Source: Nitrososphaerales archaeon TH703 (GTDB taxonomy: Archaea > Thermoproteota > Nitrososphaeria > Nitrososphaerales > Nitrososphaeraceae). Taken from it: a stretch of DNA of 5,454 nt. How positions within the stretch are numbered: position 1 is the stretch's first letter; every line of letters begins with the position of its first letter. Positions 1-4,700 of this stretch are shown piece by piece. The DNA is taken from positions 1 to 5,454 of the forward strand of contig JAATVL010000238.1 of assembly GCA_014523525.1 (NCBI GenBank), written 5' to 3'. The notes under the pieces are model-generated. The model made no database searches and had not been told where the DNA came from. It saw only the letters and a program-made list of their open reading frames with translations. Made by a program: the position numbers and the translations under genes.

Positions 1-522
1 TCCCAGTTCTCTGCACGATATATAAAGGCATGCAACAAGACCAGCGCCTATAGTTCTGCCTCTTATTAATCCATCCTCTTGAACCTTTCTGTATGTGTAT
101 GCGGTTTTCTCAACTACTGAAGGTGTGAGACCTAATTTATCCTTCAGTTTATCCAATAACATGAAGGCTGTAGTAAAATTACGTGAAGTGCTATCACGGA
201 AAAGAGAACGCGAATCCCATATTCGTAGTCTATTCATTCTAGCTTGCATTCCTGAATCAATTAATTGTCCAGTAGAATCCTTGTTTGTTTTGCCAATCAT
301 AGTCGATAAATTCATATCATGCACTGCGAGAGAAAACGGCATACCTATTCTACTCTTATCTGTCTCAGGGTCATTGAAATTTCTCCATTCTTTACCATCC
401 TCTTCTATACCATCTATCACGACTGTTCCGCAGTTACTACACACAATCTCACCGGATACTAAATCAGTAACCATCTTACTCTCTTTTATATTACAAATTG
501 AACACGTAATTAGCTTTGACAT
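1..522 (-). CDS. tfb: Transcription initiation factor B (TFB), N-terminal part, cut by window edge
   Basis: Archaeal TFIIB homologue, which joins TBP at the TATA box/BRE and recruits RNA polymerase. The reverse strand from the ATG at 522-520 stays open for 174 codons to base 1, so the C-terminus (most of the cyclin folds) is missing. Residues 7-31 form the zinc ribbon (C7-x2-C10, C28-x2-C31, followed by GTVV). A B-reader/linker-like stretch follows with KEWRNF (44-49), RIGMPFS and a HDMNLST block. The first cyclin repeat then shows MNRLRIW, RNFTTAFMLLDKL, TYRKVQEDGLIRGR and the start of the YISCREL helix. All of these match the family; full TFBs are about 300 residues. No Shine-Dalgarno is present and a TATA box lies about 22 bp upstream, which suits a leaderless message. 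Thaumarchaeota usually carry several TFB paralogues, and which one this is cannot be told here. An open frame on the other strand over the same bases is a shadow. Confidence 0.96.
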   Translation of the reverse strand, partial: MSKLITCSICNIKESKMVTDLVSGEIVCSNCGTVVIDGIEEDGKEWRNFNDPETDKSRIGMPFSLAVHDMNLSTMIGKTNKDSTGQLIDSGMQARMNRLRIWDSRSLFRDSTSRNFTTAFMLLDKLKDKLGLTPSVVEKTAYTYRKVQEDGLIRGRTIGAGLVACLYISCRELG

Positions 523-538
523 TATAACGATTTAAGTA

Positions 539-548
539 CTTATATATA
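539..548 (-). promoter_or_regulatory. TATA box of the tfb gene
   Basis: Reverse strand reads TATATATAAG, a near-ideal archaeal TATA element, centred about 22 bp upstream of the tfb ATG at 522. The predicted transcription start would lie at or very near the A of the ATG, so the transcript should be leaderless or nearly so. Confidence 0.7.
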
Positions 549-773
549 CGTTGATCAAGTATTTAAGCGTTGTACCATATGACTGATGAAAAACTAGCAA
601 AAATATCGATATGAAGGGTCGGGATTGAGTTCTCCTTTTAAAGAATCTCCAAATTTAGAATATGATACTTTTATTGATATCCTAATTATTGCTTATATAC
701 AAGGACAATAGATATATGTCATTATCCAATTATTTTTTTCATAGTCATTAACACGAATTGGATTTTGTAGCTC
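549..773. other. Intergenic region between divergent tfb and zinc-ribbon genes, no convincing gene
   Basis: AT-rich spacer between two divergent genes. It holds only tiny frames (for example an 11-codon one at 579-614 and a similar one at 716-751) without family resemblance or a well-placed promoter. It contains a T7 tract at 733-739 and a perfect 8-bp inverted repeat (724-731 and 756-763) just upstream of the zinc-ribbon gene's TATA box. I see no tRNA-like or other recognisable RNA gene. Confidence 0.5.
724..763. repeat. 8-bp inverted repeat upstream of the zinc-ribbon gene promoter
   Basis: ATCCAATT at 724-731 is matched by AATTGGAT at 756-763, a perfect inverted repeat with a 24-bp spacer that contains a T7 tract. 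The right arm ends about 10 bp before the TATA box of the 811-1026 gene, a position where an activator or repressor could bind. The function is inferred from position only, and in AT-rich DNA such repeats also arise by chance. Confidence 0.35.
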
Positions 774-785
774 TTTTATAATATA
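774..785 (+). promoter_or_regulatory. TATA box of the 811-1026 gene
   Basis: TTTTATAATATA is centred about 30 bp upstream of the ATG at 811. The expected start of transcription, 25-27 bp downstream of the centre, falls around 805-807, giving a leader of only a few bases. This supports ATG 811 as the start. Confidence 0.6.
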
Positions 786-810
786 TTGTGTAAATAAGAG
801 TAGATTGACC

Positions 811-1026
811 ATGAGGGTCGGATCTAACTCAAAGTCAGTACAATATCTGTTTGAAAAACATACTAAACGAACACTGTTTGAGAATAATCTTGAAAACGAA
901 ATCGAATGCCCTAGATGTCATGATGTGATGACTTTATGTTCTGACTTTGATTTTCTCTATTATAAGTGTGAAGAGTGTCATCTGCCTCTCTATACCACTC
1001 CTAATTCAGATTGCCAATTTAGCTGA
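811..1026 (+). CDS. Small zinc-ribbon protein, function unknown
   Basis: 71-residue protein of no family I can name. It has two CxxC pairs, C33-P-R-C36 and C53-E-E-C56, separated by 16 residues, the spacing of a zinc ribbon or rubredoxin-like knuckle. Further cysteines lie at 43 and 68. The first 30 residues are charged and contain no membrane segment, so it is probably cytosolic. Such single zinc ribbons may bind nucleic acid or partner proteins, but nothing in the sequence decides this. I chose ATG 811 rather than the in-frame TTG at 805 because the TATA box places the transcript start around 806 and no Shine-Dalgarno precedes either codon. It is transcribed divergently from tfb, with about 290 bp between the two starts. 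The coding potential rests on the Cys pattern and the promoter. Confidence 0.75.
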   Translation: MRVGSNSKSVQYLFEKHTKRTLFENNLENEIECPRCHDVMTLCSDFDFLYYKCEECHLPLYTTPNSDCQFS

Positions 1027-1055
1027 CTTAATTAAATTTACGATAATCCACATCC

Positions 1056-1120
1056 GTATGCAGGCACAGAATCTTAGGGACTACTGAAGACTAATGTTGT
1101 AGAGACATTAGGTTGCATAC
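1056..1120 (+). repeat. Nested inverted repeats (possible structured RNA or terminator)
   Basis: An outer pair GTATGCA (1056-1062) / TGCATAC (1114-1120) encloses an inner pair CTAATGT (1091-1097) / ACATTAG (1105-1111) with a 7-nt loop; all pairs are perfect. A T-rich stretch (TTTATTTTT, 1124-1132) follows. It lies 30 bp past the stop of the zinc-ribbon gene and 39 bp before the NHL gene. It could be a 3' terminator structure of the first, part of a small RNA, or a protein-binding site; I recognise no known RNA family. Confidence 0.4.
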
Positions 1121-1123
1121 ACA

Positions 1124-1132
1124 TTTATTTTT
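1124..1132 (+). promoter_or_regulatory. Possible TATA-like element of the NHL protein gene
   Basis: TTTATTTTT is centred about 31 bp upstream of the ATG at 1159, which would put transcription start around 1154. The match to a TATA box is weak, and the same T-rich stretch could instead end the upstream transcript. Confidence 0.35.
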
Positions 1133-1158
1133 GAATACCATAATTTTTTATTGTTTCA

Positions 1159-2133
1159 ATGTCGGATGTAAGAAAATCTGTAACTTATTTACTTATTGTA
1201 GCATTGTTTGGGATAATAATTTATCAAAATCCTTTTTGCTGTACTGCTGTATATTCTCAGGAAACGGAGCTCAAATATATAAAACAGCTTGGAATGAAAG
1301 GCATTGAAAAAGGACGGTTTGCTTTTCCTCATAGTCTTGCAGTTGATAATCTTGGTAACATTTACGTAGGAGATACCGGAAACAAACGTATACAAAAATT
1401 CTCACCAAATGGTACATTTCTTACTAGTTGGGGTTCTGAAGGAACTGGTAATGGAGAATTTTTGGGTTTGCATGACGTTACTGTTGACCCTAAAGGGAAA
1501 TTTGTTTACACAGTTGAGCTTAAAAATCATCGAGTTCAAAAATTCGATCCTAATGGGATGTTCATCACAAAATGGGGCTTTAATGGCACAGGGGGTCGCG
1601 ATTTTATGAGGGCTCCACATCAAATTGCGGTAAATTCTCTTGGCAAAGTCTATTTGACTGATTCAAATGCGAACCAGATTCTAAAATTTTATGATAATGG
1701 TACTTTTATAGGAACTCTCGGATCAAAGGGCGTAGGTCCAGGTCAATTTAATACTCCTCATGGGATTGCAATAGATGCTAATGACAATATTTACGTGACT
1801 GACATGAAAAATTATAGAGTTCAGGTTTTTGATAGTAAAGATACTTTTGTTAGACAGTGGGGGTCTTTAGGAATAGGTTTGGGTCAATTCTCTGAAACTG
1901 TCCCTGGTATCGCAATTGATACTAATAATCGCGTGTATGTTGTAGATAAAATAAATTCCCAAGTTCATATGTTTGATAATACAGGGAACTATCTGTCTAG
2001 CTGGGGATCGGATGGCAAGGGTCCTCAACAGCTACACAAACCTGAAGATATTGCGGTAAATAATCAAGGAGAAGATATTTACATTACTGACACAAGAAAC
2101 TCTAGAGTTCAAATATTACAGGTCATAGAATGA
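1159..2133 (+). CDS. Exported NHL-repeat six-bladed beta-propeller protein
   Basis: 324-residue protein. Residues 1-33 look like a Sec signal peptide: R5/K6, a hydrophobic core at about 10-22, and a V-Y-S/Q cleavage-like site at 31-34. The rest is six NHL repeats of about 47 residues, beginning near 52, 98, 147, 194, 241 and 289. Each has the pattern GxFxxPxxIAVDxxGxIYVxDxxNxRVQxF followed by G-x-F-xxxWGSxG. The last repeat lacks its final strand, and the segment at 38-45 (LKYIKQLG) supplies it, the Velcro closure usual in propellers. NHL propellers bind proteins, nucleic acids, glycans or small molecules, and some are lyases. No extra catalytic domain is fused here, so it is probably a surface or secreted binding protein with unknown ligand. 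Archaeal soil ammonia oxidisers tend to carry many such genes. It converges on the cyclophilin-like gene, 66 bp apart. Confidence 0.92.
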   Translation: MSDVRKSVTYLLIVALFGIIIYQNPFCCTAVYSQETELKYIKQLGMKGIEKGRFAFPHSLAVDNLGNIYVGDTGNKRIQKFSPNGTFLTSWGSEGTGNGEFLGLHDVTVDPKGKFVYTVELKNHRVQKFDPNGMFITKWGFNGTGGRDFMRAPHQIAVNSLGKVYLTDSNANQILKFYDNGTFIGTLGSKGVGPGQFNTPHGIAIDANDNIYVTDMKNYRVQVFDSKDTFVRQWGSLGIGLGQFSETVPGIAIDTNNRVYVVDKINSQVHMFDNTGNYLSSWGSDGKGPQQLHKPEDIAVNNQGEDIYITDTRNSRVQILQVIE

Positions 2134-2178
2134 TAGCGAAAATTTTAGCGTTATTTCAGCTTAAAAATTCTTAGCATC

Positions 2179-2185
2179 AAAAAAA
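2179..2185 (-). terminator. T-tract terminator of the cyclophilin-like gene
   Basis: On the reverse strand an uninterrupted T7 lies 15 nt after the stop codon at 2202-2200. T-rich tracts alone suffice to stop archaeal RNA polymerase. No hairpin is evident. Confidence 0.5.
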
Positions 2186-2199
2186 TGGCAGGATTTGAT

Positions 2200-2595
2200 T
2201 TACTTGAAGATTACTCTTGTACTATCTTTGATCTTTCCCAAAACATTCTCTTTTTCATTATTATGAGGAATGATTCTTCCTACTATATTTACAGGAGAAT
2301 AAGCCAGAATTTTTCCTTCTTCACTAATAGGAGTCGGTCCATAAAACAGACATAATGCATTCCCTTCCGGCCAATAGGCAACATCGAATAAATTTACTTG
2401 CCTTTTCCCATCTTCTTCCCTCTCTACAATCTGAGTCCTTTCAGTATATAGCTCATCACCCCATCTATTGATTTTAACTTCAATAGGTAGGTTTTCAAGT
2501 ATTGCCTGAACAGTCTTTGGAGAACGCGAATCATCCAACTCTATTGAAATTTCTCTGCCAATATCCAGAAAAACGCCTTTAATCAGTCTTTTCAT
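2200..2595 (-). CDS. Cyclophilin-like fold protein (Cyclophil_like / DUF369 type)
   Basis: 131 residues, the normal size for this prokaryotic family, whose solved members (for example TM1367) have a cyclophilin-like beta barrel without proven prolyl isomerase activity. Family blocks are clear: NRWGDELY (43-50), VAYWPEGNALCLFYGPTP (72-89) and SPVNIVGRI (100-108). There is no signal peptide or membrane helix, so it is probably cytosolic. The ATG at 2595 has no Shine-Dalgarno. A TATA-like TTTAATAC sits about 27 bp upstream, over the stop codon of the preceding zinc-ribbon gene, so the gene may have its own leaderless transcript in addition to read-through from its neighbour 26 bp away. Its place downstream of hsp20 hints at a role in protein quality control, but that is inference; the family's biochemical role is unknown. 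Confidence 0.9.
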   Translation of the reverse strand: MKRLIKGVFLDIGREISIELDDSRSPKTVQAILENLPIEVKINRWGDELYTERTQIVEREEDGKRQVNLFDVAYWPEGNALCLFYGPTPISEEGKILAYSPVNIVGRIIPHNNEKENVLGKIKDSTRVIFK

Positions 2596-2618
2596 GATAT
2601 CAACTTAACTATCTCACT

Positions 2619-2626
2619 GTATTAAA
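2619..2626 (-). promoter_or_regulatory. TATA box of the cyclophilin-like gene, overlapping the upstream stop codon
   Basis: Reverse strand TTTAATAC is centred 27 bp before the ATG at 2595, the ideal distance for a leaderless start. It covers the TAA (2624-2622) of the upstream zinc-ribbon gene. Confidence 0.5.
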
Positions 2627-2936
2627 TTCTCTTACGATCTATAATCTTTGAACGGTGCCATGGTCTGGTTCTAACTTTCTGATTACAGTCTTTACAACGC
2701 AATATCTGTTTTGGATATTTCAATTCGCAGGTAGAGCAATAATTAAAAAAATTATAATCGATTCTGCTGGGAATTGGTCTTAATCGAACTTCTTTTCTTA
2801 TGGAGTTTACTAAACTTGGTGACAATGGTTCATGATCCAAACTAAACTCAGCATTAGTATTATAGAACCTGGATCCTGAAAATTCAGATTTAGTTTCTAT
2901 AACCTCAGACACTTGGTTACTCTTAGTCAATACCAT
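2622..2936 (-). CDS. Conserved-looking zinc-ribbon protein, function unknown
   Basis: 104 residues. The N-terminal two-thirds are polar and probably flexible. The C-terminal third holds a four-cysteine zinc ribbon, C67-S-T-C70 and C81-K-D-C84, followed by the basic tail motif KVRTRPWHRSK (87-97). The aromatic/basic block after the second knuckle (RTRPWHRS) is what I associate with a small protein family found in Nitrososphaeria, but I cannot name a function. A zinc knuckle with an arginine-rich tail suggests RNA or DNA binding, as in ribosome-associated proteins. The ATG at 2936 lies 56 bp after the hsp20 stop; an AT-rich element (TTTAATTTATT, about 2951-2961) could act as its own promoter. 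It may share transcripts with the cyclophilin-like gene 26 bp downstream. Confidence 0.82.
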   Translation of the reverse strand: MVLTKSNQVSEVIETKSEFSGSRFYNTNAEFSLDHEPLSPSLVNSIRKEVRLRPIPSRIDYNFFNYCSTCELKYPKQILRCKDCNQKVRTRPWHRSKIIDRKRI

Positions 2937-2957
2937 TTAAAAATCCCCCAATAAATT

Positions 2958-3002
2958 AAAAAAGAAAAAAATGATTTAGTTGACTAGTAGAGCTACTCAA
3001 CT
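2958..3002 (-). terminator. Hairpin plus T-tract terminator of hsp20
   Basis: On the reverse strand AGTTGAGTAG (3002-2993) and CTAGTCAACT (2987-2978) pair at 9 of 10 positions around a 5-nt loop. AAATCA and a T7-C-T6 tract (2971-2958) follow. The left arm covers the last two hsp20 codons and its stop. Archaeal termination needs only the T-tract, so the hairpin may mainly protect the 3' end. Confidence 0.6.
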
Positions 3003-3523
3003 TTTATTTCTTTTGATTTTGGCTTCGGAGATCTTTTGAACTGTATCTTTAATTCCAATATTCCGTTTATGTAGCTGGCCTTAGTAGAGTCAGTGTCTAA
3101 TTCTTTTTCTACAGGAAGCTCTGTATGATATTTCTTATTACCTTTTTCTGCATGTATAGTTACCAGTCCTTCTTCCATTGATACCTTTACGTCTTCTTTA
3201 GTTATGCCTGGCATCTCTGCTGTAATTACCATTGTATTTTCCTTTTCATTGAATCTGGTATCTACGAGTGGTTGGCGTACAGTACTTTGTTCTATCAGTC
3301 CCTTCGAAGAAGGTCTTATATTACCAAACTCTCTTATGTGAGGTTTTCCCTCAGGTCCTATAGTAATTTGGTATCCGTAGAAATACGGCGAAGTCTGTGA
3401 AGTGGTAGTGTCAGTTTCTCTTACCGTTCTGAACATCCTGTTTAGCATGTCCTCAGCCTCCGAAAATTCCTTGTCTATCTGTTCAAAAAATCTATCTCTA
3501 AATCCCCATGGATCTGTCCACAA
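2993..3523 (-). CDS. hsp20: Small heat shock protein, Hsp20/alpha-crystallin family
   Basis: 176 residues. ATP-independent holdase that keeps unfolding proteins soluble, acting in the cytosol as large oligomers. The N-terminal arm (1-83) starts with the family-like MWTDPWGF and contains the archaeal block YGYQITIGPEGKPHIREFGN (49-68). The alpha-crystallin domain spans about 84-165, with AEMPGITKEDVKV (102-114) and YINGILELKI (151-160, the usual Y-x-NG-x-LE block). The C-terminal IKV at 173-175 is the I-x-I/V anchor used in oligomer assembly. The start codon is TTG: the frame has a stop four codons upstream, and no ATG occurs in it until residue 27. A Shine-Dalgarno AGGTGAT lies 8 nt before the TTG, unlike the leaderless neighbours. 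The promoter holds a perfect palindrome, probably an operator. It heads a same-strand run with the zinc-ribbon and cyclophilin-like genes. Confidence 0.95.
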   Translation of the reverse strand: MWTDPWGFRDRFFEQIDKEFSEAEDMLNRMFRTVRETDTTTSQTSPYFYGYQITIGPEGKPHIREFGNIRPSSKGLIEQSTVRQPLVDTRFNEKENTMVITAEMPGITKEDVKVSMEEGLVTIHAEKGNKKYHTELPVEKELDTDSTKASYINGILELKIQFKRSPKPKSKEIKVE

Positions 3524-3531
3524 TTTTGCAT

Positions 3532-3538
3532 ATCACCT
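3532..3538 (-). promoter_or_regulatory. Shine-Dalgarno that decides the TTG start of hsp20
   Basis: Reverse strand AGGTGAT is a 7-base match to the complement of the 16S rRNA 3' end. It ends 8 nt before the TTG at 3523-3521. The nearby ATG at 3531 is in another frame that soon stops. Confidence 0.7.
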
Positions 3539-3554
3539 GACATTATGTAATGTC
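3539..3554. promoter_or_regulatory. Perfect palindrome in the hsp20 promoter, candidate operator
   Basis: GACATTA-TG-TAATGTC is a perfect 7-bp inverted repeat with a 2-bp centre. It lies between the hsp20 TATA box (3562-3570) and the predicted transcription start near 3540. A dimeric winged-helix repressor bound here would block polymerase recruitment, as archaeal heat-shock repressors such as Phr do in Pyrococcus. The identity of the binder is unknown. Confidence 0.55.
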
Positions 3555-3561
3555 TATTACA

Positions 3562-3570
3562 ATATATATA
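3562..3570 (-). promoter_or_regulatory. TATA box of hsp20
   Basis: AATATATATATT (3561-3572) is a strong and nearly symmetric TATA element, about 43 bp before the TTG. The expected transcript start near 3540 gives a leader of about 17 nt carrying the Shine-Dalgarno. Its symmetry would allow assembly in both directions. Confidence 0.65.
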
Positions 3571-3617
3571 TTTTTCTCTTAAAATGATAATCCTTATGAC
3601 TATATGGACGAAAAAAT

Positions 3618-3662
3618 TCCTGAACCACCTTAGAAATCAATTAGTCAGGATTGTTATTTTTT
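3618..3662 (+). repeat. Inverted repeat followed by a T-tract, possible plus-strand terminator
   Basis: TCCTGA (3618-3623) and TCAGGA (3645-3650) form a 6-bp inverted repeat, with a T6 tract at 3657-3662. No plus-strand gene precedes it, apart from a nine-codon frame at 3604-3633, so it could end a short transcript divergent from hsp20. The evidence is thin. Confidence 0.25.
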
Positions 3663-3719
3663 ATATTGACAAGAATGGAATCGACCATTCCTTATTGAAA
3701 AATGTACACTGGATTATTA

Positions 3720-4061
3720 TTAAACAGGGCCTATTGCGGTGGGCAACAGAACACCTATAACAGTAGTGATTATCCATATGCCTACTGCCACTATCAAGGC
3801 TTTTAGCCACCCCATGTGATAAATTGCTTTTAGAGCCAATAGCCATGCTATTCCACCCAATACAGCAGAAAGAAAACCATTTCCTAGCAGAACATAGGTA
3901 ATTCCATATACTATCGATCCTATGATTGCAGTAAATAGGGCTAATTTCATACTTCTTCTTTGTCTCATAAATAAAGTTACTACATAAATTACGAGAGTAG
4001 AAACTAGTAATCCGATAAGAAAAATAATGATTGAAGTGGCGCTAAGATTCTCAACTGTCAT
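3720..4061 (-). CDS. Four-helix integral membrane protein, function unknown
   Basis: 113 residues, almost wholly hydrophobic, with predicted membrane segments at about 10-31, 39-59, 62-81 and 85-108. The basic loop RQRR (33-36) plus K39 between helices 1 and 2 would face the cytosol, placing both termini outside. No catalytic motif or known family is apparent. I chose ATG 4061 over the in-frame TTG at 4073: the TATA box TTTAAATTA is centred 28 bp before the ATG, fitting a leaderless start, and no Shine-Dalgarno supports the TTG. It is divergent from dps, with 86 bp between the starts, and shares with it the promoter element TGTAGATnATTT, so it may belong to the same stress response. That is inference. 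Confidence 0.82.
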   Translation of the reverse strand: MTVENLSATSIIIFLIGLLVSTLVIYVVTLFMRQRRSMKLALFTAIIGSIVYGITYVLLGNGFLSAVLGGIAWLLALKAIYHMGWLKALIVAVGIWIITTVIGVLLPTAIGPV

Positions 4062-4084
4062 TGGTACATACAAATTATCTACAG

Positions 4085-4093
4085 TAATTTAAA
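4085..4093 (-). promoter_or_regulatory. TATA box of the membrane protein gene
   Basis: Reverse strand TTTAAATTA is centred 28 bp upstream of ATG 4061, fitting a leaderless transcript and supporting that start over TTG 4073. Confidence 0.6.
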
Positions 4094-4122
4094 TAGATGA
4101 TTGGGATAGTTCTCAACCGATG

Positions 4123-4130
4123 TATACTAT
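4123..4130 (+). promoter_or_regulatory. TATA box of dps
   Basis: TATACTAT is centred about 22 bp before ATG 4148. The distance is slightly short but compatible with a leaderless start there, and it rules out the in-frame ATG at 4097, which lies upstream of this box. Confidence 0.5.
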
Positions 4131-4147
4131 GTAGATCATTTAATTGT

Positions 4148-4636
4148 ATGAACAGGTCCAAATCAAAGACAGTAAATATTTTAGATAAAATAGACACAGG
4201 AATTTCCCGTGAGAATTTGCAAAAGATTTCGAATATCTTAAATGACGATTTAGCAGATGAATATGTACTTTTAACAAAGACAAGAAACTACCATTGGAAT
4301 GTTGAAGATCCTAGATTCAATGATCTGCACAAGTTTTTTGAAGAACAATATGAACTAATATCTGCTGCAGTTGATGAAGTCGCAGAAAGAGTAAGGGCTG
4401 TTGGTGGCAGGACAAGGGCTACCTTGAAAGAGTTCATAAATTCTTCTCAAATAAGGGAAGAAGTAGGTTCTTATCCTGATGCTGATACCATGCTAGGGAA
4501 CCTCTTGTCCGACCATGAGGCCATAATTAAGACACTTAGGAAGAACGTCAAGGAATGTCAAGACCTAAACGATGAAGGAACCGCCAACTTTCTAACAGAA
4601 AAAATGGAAGAACATGAAAAATTGCCTGGATGTTGA
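4148..4636 (+). CDS. dps: Dps/ferritin-like protein with frameshifted C-terminus
   Basis: Iron-storing, DNA-protecting ferritin-family protein that oxidises Fe(II) with peroxide inside a 12-subunit shell. 162 residues as read. The ferroxidase-site pattern of Dps is present: H49 in NYHWNV, H61 and E65 in LHKFFEE, D76 and E80 in VDEVAERVR. TGIS-RENLQKIS and LADEYVLLTKTRNYHW are also family-like. The start at 4148 is preferred to ATG 4097, since the intervening 17 residues match nothing and would begin upstream of the TATA box. The end is odd. Dps proteins normally close with EEHEKMAWMLR; here EEHEK is followed by LPGC and a stop. The next frame, from 4624, reads AWMLRSFIS and stops at 4651-4653, so one base appears missing around 4616-4624. 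The restored protein would be about 168 residues. The catalytic core is intact, so function may persist. Confidence 0.9.
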   Translation: MNRSKSKTVNILDKIDTGISRENLQKISNILNDDLADEYVLLTKTRNYHWNVEDPRFNDLHKFFEEQYELISAAVDEVAERVRAVGGRTRATLKEFINSSQIREEVGSYPDADTMLGNLLSDHEAIIKTLRKNVKECQDLNDEGTANFLTEKMEEHEKLPGC

Positions 4637-4700
4637 GGTCTTTTATATCCTAGTATAGCGTTGTTAATTCTTAGCTCCACTATCCGATTTTCTTCCTGCC

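Larger units (their letters stand above)
4072..4141. promoter_or_regulatory. Divergent promoter region with the same 12-bp element in both directions
   Basis: TGTAGATAATTT (reverse strand, 4083-4072) and TGTAGATCATTT (forward, 4130-4141) agree at 11 of 12 positions and face outwards toward the membrane protein and dps genes. Each directly follows a TATA-like box: TTTAAATTA at 4085-4093 reverse, TATACTAT at 4123-4130 forward. Each ends 6-10 nt before its start codon. This is a likely common operator or shared 5' element. Confidence 0.6.

Noticed and set aside
95..535. Forward open frame of 146 codons
   Set aside because: It is the antisense shadow of tfb, whose reverse-strand translation matches TFIIB along its whole length.
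579..751. Tiny frames of 11 codons at 579-614 and 716-751
   Set aside because: Too short, with poor promoter spacing and no similarity to anything known.
1113..1623. Several short open frames on both strands over and before the NHL gene
   Set aside because: They overlap the NHL propeller coding sequence in other frames and have no family-like motifs.
3402..3587. Forward frame of 61 codons over the 5' part of hsp20
   Set aside because: Antisense shadow of a clear Hsp20 gene and its promoter.
3673..3690. Hairpin GAATGG-AATCGA-CCATTC downstream of the membrane protein gene
   Set aside because: No T-tract follows it on the reverse strand; a T5 lies before it. Its role as a terminator is not supported.
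3661..3846. Reverse frame of 61 codons overlapping the membrane protein gene
   Set aside because: It overlaps the 3' part of the four-helix protein in another frame and lacks motifs. The Cys/His residues do not form a ribbon.
4097..4147. Upstream in-frame ATG extending Dps by 17 residues
   Set aside because: It lies upstream of the likely dps TATA box, and the added residues do not resemble Dps N-termini.
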